DNA from: Promethearchaeota archaeon
Lineage (GTDB): Archaea > Asgardarchaeota > Lokiarchaeia > Sigyniarchaeales > SOKP01
NCBI GenBank assembly: GCA_016840695.1
Contig: JAEORV010000033.1
Location: 1-9,310, forward strand
Reading direction: 5' to 3'
DNA: 9,310 nt
The notes beneath the pieces were generated by a model. The model was not told where the DNA came from and did no database searches. It was given only the letters and a program-made list of their open reading frames with translations. A program made the translations under genes and the position numbers. Numbering within the stretch: position 1 is the first letter of the stretch; every line of letters starts with the position of its first letter. Positions 6,955 through 9,310 of the stretch are shown here, piece after piece.

Positions 6955-6989
6955 AGAAGAAAAGTACCTCTAATGTTTTTAAGGACATA

Positions 6990-7001
6990 ATTATTATAAA
7001 A
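6990..7001 (-). promoter_or_regulatory. Candidate TATA box for the rpo1N cluster
   Basis: The minus strand reads TTTTTATAATAA here, upstream of rpo1N in the divergent intergenic region. The usual spacing would place the transcript start near 6968-6976, giving a leader of about 60 nt to the rpo1N ATG that contains both AGAGGT motifs and the short leader ORF. Confidence 0.4.
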
Positions 7002-7085
7002 ACAAGGTGATAAACTCTGCACTATAACAAAATTAATACATCATTCTAAAAAAAATTTACGGTTTTGAGTCTTTTTATTTGGCAA

Positions 7086-7095
7086 TATTTAAAAG
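7086..7095 (+). promoter_or_regulatory. Candidate TATA box for the plus-strand membrane protein/CoA ligase pair
   Basis: TATTTAAAAG lies about 35-44 nt upstream of the ATG at 7130. It would give a transcript start near 7116 and a short leader of about 13 nt. No Shine-Dalgarno sequence precedes the ATG. The pattern match is weak because the whole 219-bp intergenic region is AT-rich. Confidence 0.35.
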
Positions 7096-7129
7096 AGTTT
7101 AATTTCATGGCATATTACTATATTTTAGA

Positions 7130-7729
7130 ATGAACAACTTGAAAAAAATAATTAAAAGCAAATTAATAATATTTATAATTCAAATCTTAATTCTCACGCT
7201 TCTAATATATTTTTTTAGCTATAATTTTATCGTGAATTTTGATGCAGGTGCTTCTTTAGAGCAAAGAATTATAATACAAGTACTTGCTAATTACATAATG
7301 TTTGACGAGTTAATTAGATTAATGTTTATTTACATCCTATGGAGTATTGTGGCTTTGATTCCAATTTTCATATTTGTCGATTACAAAAAAGCGTACACTA
7401 TGAACTTAACCACTTTTTTCTTTCCAAACTTCTTTTTCTACGTGTTTCTCTCAAGACACTCCCCGATATATTATAGCACTAATTTTCCATTTTTATTCCC
7501 AAGAACACTCATTTTAGGTATTTTTCTTGTCATTATATCATTTGGTTTAACATTTGTCATCAAAAAATTTCAAAAATCGGAAAGAATAGTTTCAGATGAA
7601 AATTTAAAGCTCATTCAACATGAAATAAAATATACCTGTTCGAAGTGCGGGACTGAATTTTGCTCCCTCCCTAAATACTGTTATAATTGCTTAAACGAAA
7701 TAATCAAGGAAGAATCGATTAATGACTGA
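7130..7729 (+). CDS. Four-helix membrane protein with C-terminal zinc ribbon
   Basis: The 199-residue protein has hydrophobic segments at about 11-30, 59-83, 92-108 (Phe-rich) and 122-146. A soluble tail follows, holding a zinc-ribbon motif with Cys at 170, 173, 184 and 187 (C-x2-C-x10-C-x2-C) and an extra Cys at 178. The basic residues near the N terminus and after the last helix suggest that both ends, including the ribbon, lie in the cytoplasm. I recognise no named family and no catalytic motif. Its last 8 nt overlap the start of the acyl-CoA synthetase gene, so the two are probably one transcript and translationally coupled. The gene is more AT-rich than the polymerase genes and rich in Phe and Ile, as is common for membrane proteins. 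It could be a membrane platform or sensor for the downstream protein, which is inference only. Confidence 0.75.
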   Translation: MNNLKKIIKSKLIIFIIQILILTLLIYFFSYNFIVNFDAGASLEQRIIIQVLANYIMFDELIRLMFIYILWSIVALIPIFIFVDYKKAYTMNLTTFFFPNFFFYVFLSRHSPIYYSTNFPFLFPRTLILGIFLVIISFGLTFVIKKFQKSERIVSDENLKLIQHEIKYTCSKCGTEFCSLPKYCYNCLNEIIKEESIND

Positions 7730-9185
7730 TGATAAAGCGAAATCTTTGGACTTGCTGTTTAAACCTAAAACTGTAGCCATTTACGACGCGAGGGCAACGG
7801 CAAGAAGTTTTATTGAAGGTTTTCAAGCACAAGGATTCGATCTAGAGCATCTATATTTAGTTTCTTCTTCAGAGGAGGAGGTTTTTGATATAAAATGCTA
7901 TAAATCATTTACTGAGATACCCACAGATACGATTGATCTTTTAATACTGGCTGTAAAAAGAGATCTATTAATTCAAGCGCTGGAAAGAATTTTTGCTGAG
8001 AAAGTGGTTAATTTTATTCACGTATTCACAGCTGGTACTGGAGAATCTGACGAGCAAGGATTTAAGATTGAAAAAGGAATTAAGGAAATGATTAATAGAA
8101 AAGGTATTAGCACTCGTGTTATAGGCCCCAATTGCATGGGTATTTACTGTCCGAGTGGTAAGATCGCTTATCTTCGTAGTTTTCCATTAGAACAAGGACA
8201 TATTGCCTTAGTCTTTCAATCTGGAGATCTTCACTCAAAAATGGTAAAATTCGGTTCGGCGCGTCATGGATTTAGGTTTTCAATGGGTGCTAGCATAGGA
8301 AATTGCGTGGATTTGCAAATTTCTGATTTTTTAAAGTATTATAACGATAATGACGAGACCGATATAATCTGCGTGTATTTTGAGGGATTCCCCAAATTAT
8401 ATCAAGACGAAGGTACCAGGTTGTTTAACGCCCTTAAAAACATGAAAAAACCTGTCTTATTCATAAATGGAGGTAAAACTGATAGAGCTCGAACGGCAGT
8501 ATTAACTCACACGGGTTCAGTTGGGACGACTCAAAAGATTTGGGAGGCAATTTTCAAGCAAACTCCCGTTATTGAAGTTCCAAACTCTCTAGACGACTTG
8601 ATAGATCGCACATATCTTTTTTCTAAAGTCATCAATCGGTATAAAAAACAAGGGATTAAAGAAATTCAATATCCTAAGGGAAAAAAAACCTTAGTAATCC
8701 TTTGGTCGGGAGGATTCGGAATAATAGCGACGAATACTTTAACCGAATTAGGATTAGAAATGCCCTACTTCAGAGGTGAAACGATAGAGAAGTTAAGAAA
8801 AGTGTATCCCTTGAAAATTGGTTCTCTCAATAATCCGTTAGATTTACCCTGGATCTCGAAAACTCAGAAATTTTTAGACCTCAGTAAAGCAGCAATCTCA
8901 GAAGACATTGATTTAGTGGTACTCGAAACAGACGCTTGGGGAAACATGGAAGGAGAAGGTTTTAAGGGTTATTACAGCAATTTATTACAAATTAAGGAAC
9001 ACGTGGAGTCTTTAGATAAGATTTTGATTATAATTTTACATCAATATCCTGATAGAAATCGAGACGAGTTTTATAAAATGCTCATAAAGGACGATTTCAT
9101 TGTATATCCTGGCTTGCGAAGAGCTGGTAAATCCTATTTAGCGTTGTATGAATACGGACAAAAAATGAGAAATCGTTATAATTGA
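7722..9185 (+). CDS. Acyl-CoA synthetase (NDP-forming) alpha-subunit-like protein
   Basis: The 487-residue protein resembles the alpha subunit of ADP-forming acetyl/acyl-CoA synthetases (succinyl-CoA synthetase alpha superfamily). These enzymes convert acyl-CoA, ADP and phosphate to acid, CoA and ATP through a phosphohistidine. In order it has a CoA-binding Rossmann domain (about 10-145, with IGPNCMGIYCPSGK at 134-147), a ligase domain with FQSGDL (165-170) and the Glu of VYFEG (E221), and the phosphohistidine segment LTHTGSVG (His263). A third domain follows (about 320-487, WSGGFGIIATNTL, NNPLDLPW). The catalytic His and Glu are kept. The loop after the first strand, usually IGAS followed by glycines, is IYDARATARSF here and lacks glycine, so CoA binding may differ. 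No ATP-grasp beta subunit is in the window or fused. The ATG overlaps the upstream gene by 8 nt, with AAGGA about 11 nt before it. Confidence 0.85.
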   Translation: MTDDKAKSLDLLFKPKTVAIYDARATARSFIEGFQAQGFDLEHLYLVSSSEEEVFDIKCYKSFTEIPTDTIDLLILAVKRDLLIQALERIFAEKVVNFIHVFTAGTGESDEQGFKIEKGIKEMINRKGISTRVIGPNCMGIYCPSGKIAYLRSFPLEQGHIALVFQSGDLHSKMVKFGSARHGFRFSMGASIGNCVDLQISDFLKYYNDNDETDIICVYFEGFPKLYQDEGTRLFNALKNMKKPVLFINGGKTDRARTAVLTHTGSVGTTQKIWEAIFKQTPVIEVPNSLDDLIDRTYLFSKVINRYKKQGIKEIQYPKGKKTLVILWSGGFGIIATNTLTELGLEMPYFRGETIEKLRKVYPLKIGSLNNPLDLPWISKTQKFLDLSKAAISEDIDLVVLETDAWGNMEGEGFKGYYSNLLQIKEHVESLDKILIIILHQYPDRNRDEFYKMLIKDDFIVYPGLRRAGKSYLALYEYGQKMRNRYN

Positions 9186-9283
9186 TATAAAGCATTTTTA
9201 CTACCTTAGACTGAAGAGAAAATTTAAGGTTGATACTTAACTAATTATTTTAATCTAAAAAAGAAGCTTAGAAGAATAGTAAA

Positions 9284-9310
9284 ATGGAAAATTCCTTGGA
9301 TACTTTATTC
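9284..9310 (+). CDS. Possible start of a further gene, cut by the window end
   Basis: An ATG at 9284 opens a frame of nine codons (MENSLDTLF) that runs off the window without a stop. A TTATTTTAA-like stretch near 9245-9253 could be a TATA box about 30 nt upstream. There is no convincing Shine-Dalgarno sequence. Nine codons are too few to name a product, and this may not be a gene. Confidence 0.25.

Noticed and set aside
9195..9230. Terminator after the acyl-CoA synthetase gene
   Set aside because: Only a T5 run and a 6-bp inverted repeat with a 16-nt loop (9203-9208 with 9225-9230) are present, which is too weak in AT-rich DNA.
1..9310. CRISPR arrays, tRNA or rRNA genes, insertion sequences
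   Set aside because: No regularly spaced direct repeats, cloverleaf-like segments, transposase frames or terminal repeats were seen on either strand by reading.

Overview
The window is archaeal. It carries separate genes for the two halves of the largest RNA polymerase subunit (Rpo1N and Rpo1C), followed by the archaeal cluster rpl30e, a short two-KH NusA, rps12 and rps7, all on the minus strand. The ribosomal proteins are of archaeal type, and several starts appear leaderless behind a TATA-like box. The DNA is AT-rich. The lineage cannot be fixed from this sequence alone. An Asgard or other deep-branching anaerobic archaeon would fit the AT-rich genome and the ADP-forming acyl-CoA synthetase paralogue, but that is a guess.

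Layout. Positions 1-452 (minus) hold a small two-helix membrane protein ending in half of a zinc ribbon. A TAA stop splits the ribbon, and the second Cys pair lies intact and in frame just after it. An interrupted inverted repeat follows. Positions 582-6910 (minus) hold the information-processing cluster, in transcription order rpo1N, rpo1C, rpl30e, nusA, rps12, rps7. A T-rich terminator-like tract lies between nusA and rps12, and a possible internal promoter precedes rpl30e. rpo1N has a Lys/Ala/Pro-rich linker near its C terminus, and a possible 15-codon leader ORF overlaps its start codon. Positions 6911-7129 are a divergent promoter region. Positions 7130-9185 (plus) hold a two-gene unit: a four-helix membrane protein with a C-terminal zinc ribbon, overlapping by 8 nt an acyl-CoA synthetase (NDP-forming) alpha-type protein. 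A possible further gene begins at 9284 and runs off the window.

How it works together. The minus-strand cluster supplies the catalytic core of RNA polymerase, a transcription factor and three ribosomal proteins, so transcription and translation capacity can be set together. The usual flanking genes, rpo5/rpo2 upstream and EF-2 downstream, are absent at both ends, so this is a relocated or broken segment of the ancestral cluster. The plus-strand pair is a separate accessory unit. I found no CRISPR array, transposon, tRNA or rRNA. The best candidates for something new are the stop-split zinc ribbon, the membrane zinc-ribbon/acyl-CoA synthetase pair, and the leader ORF at rpo1N.
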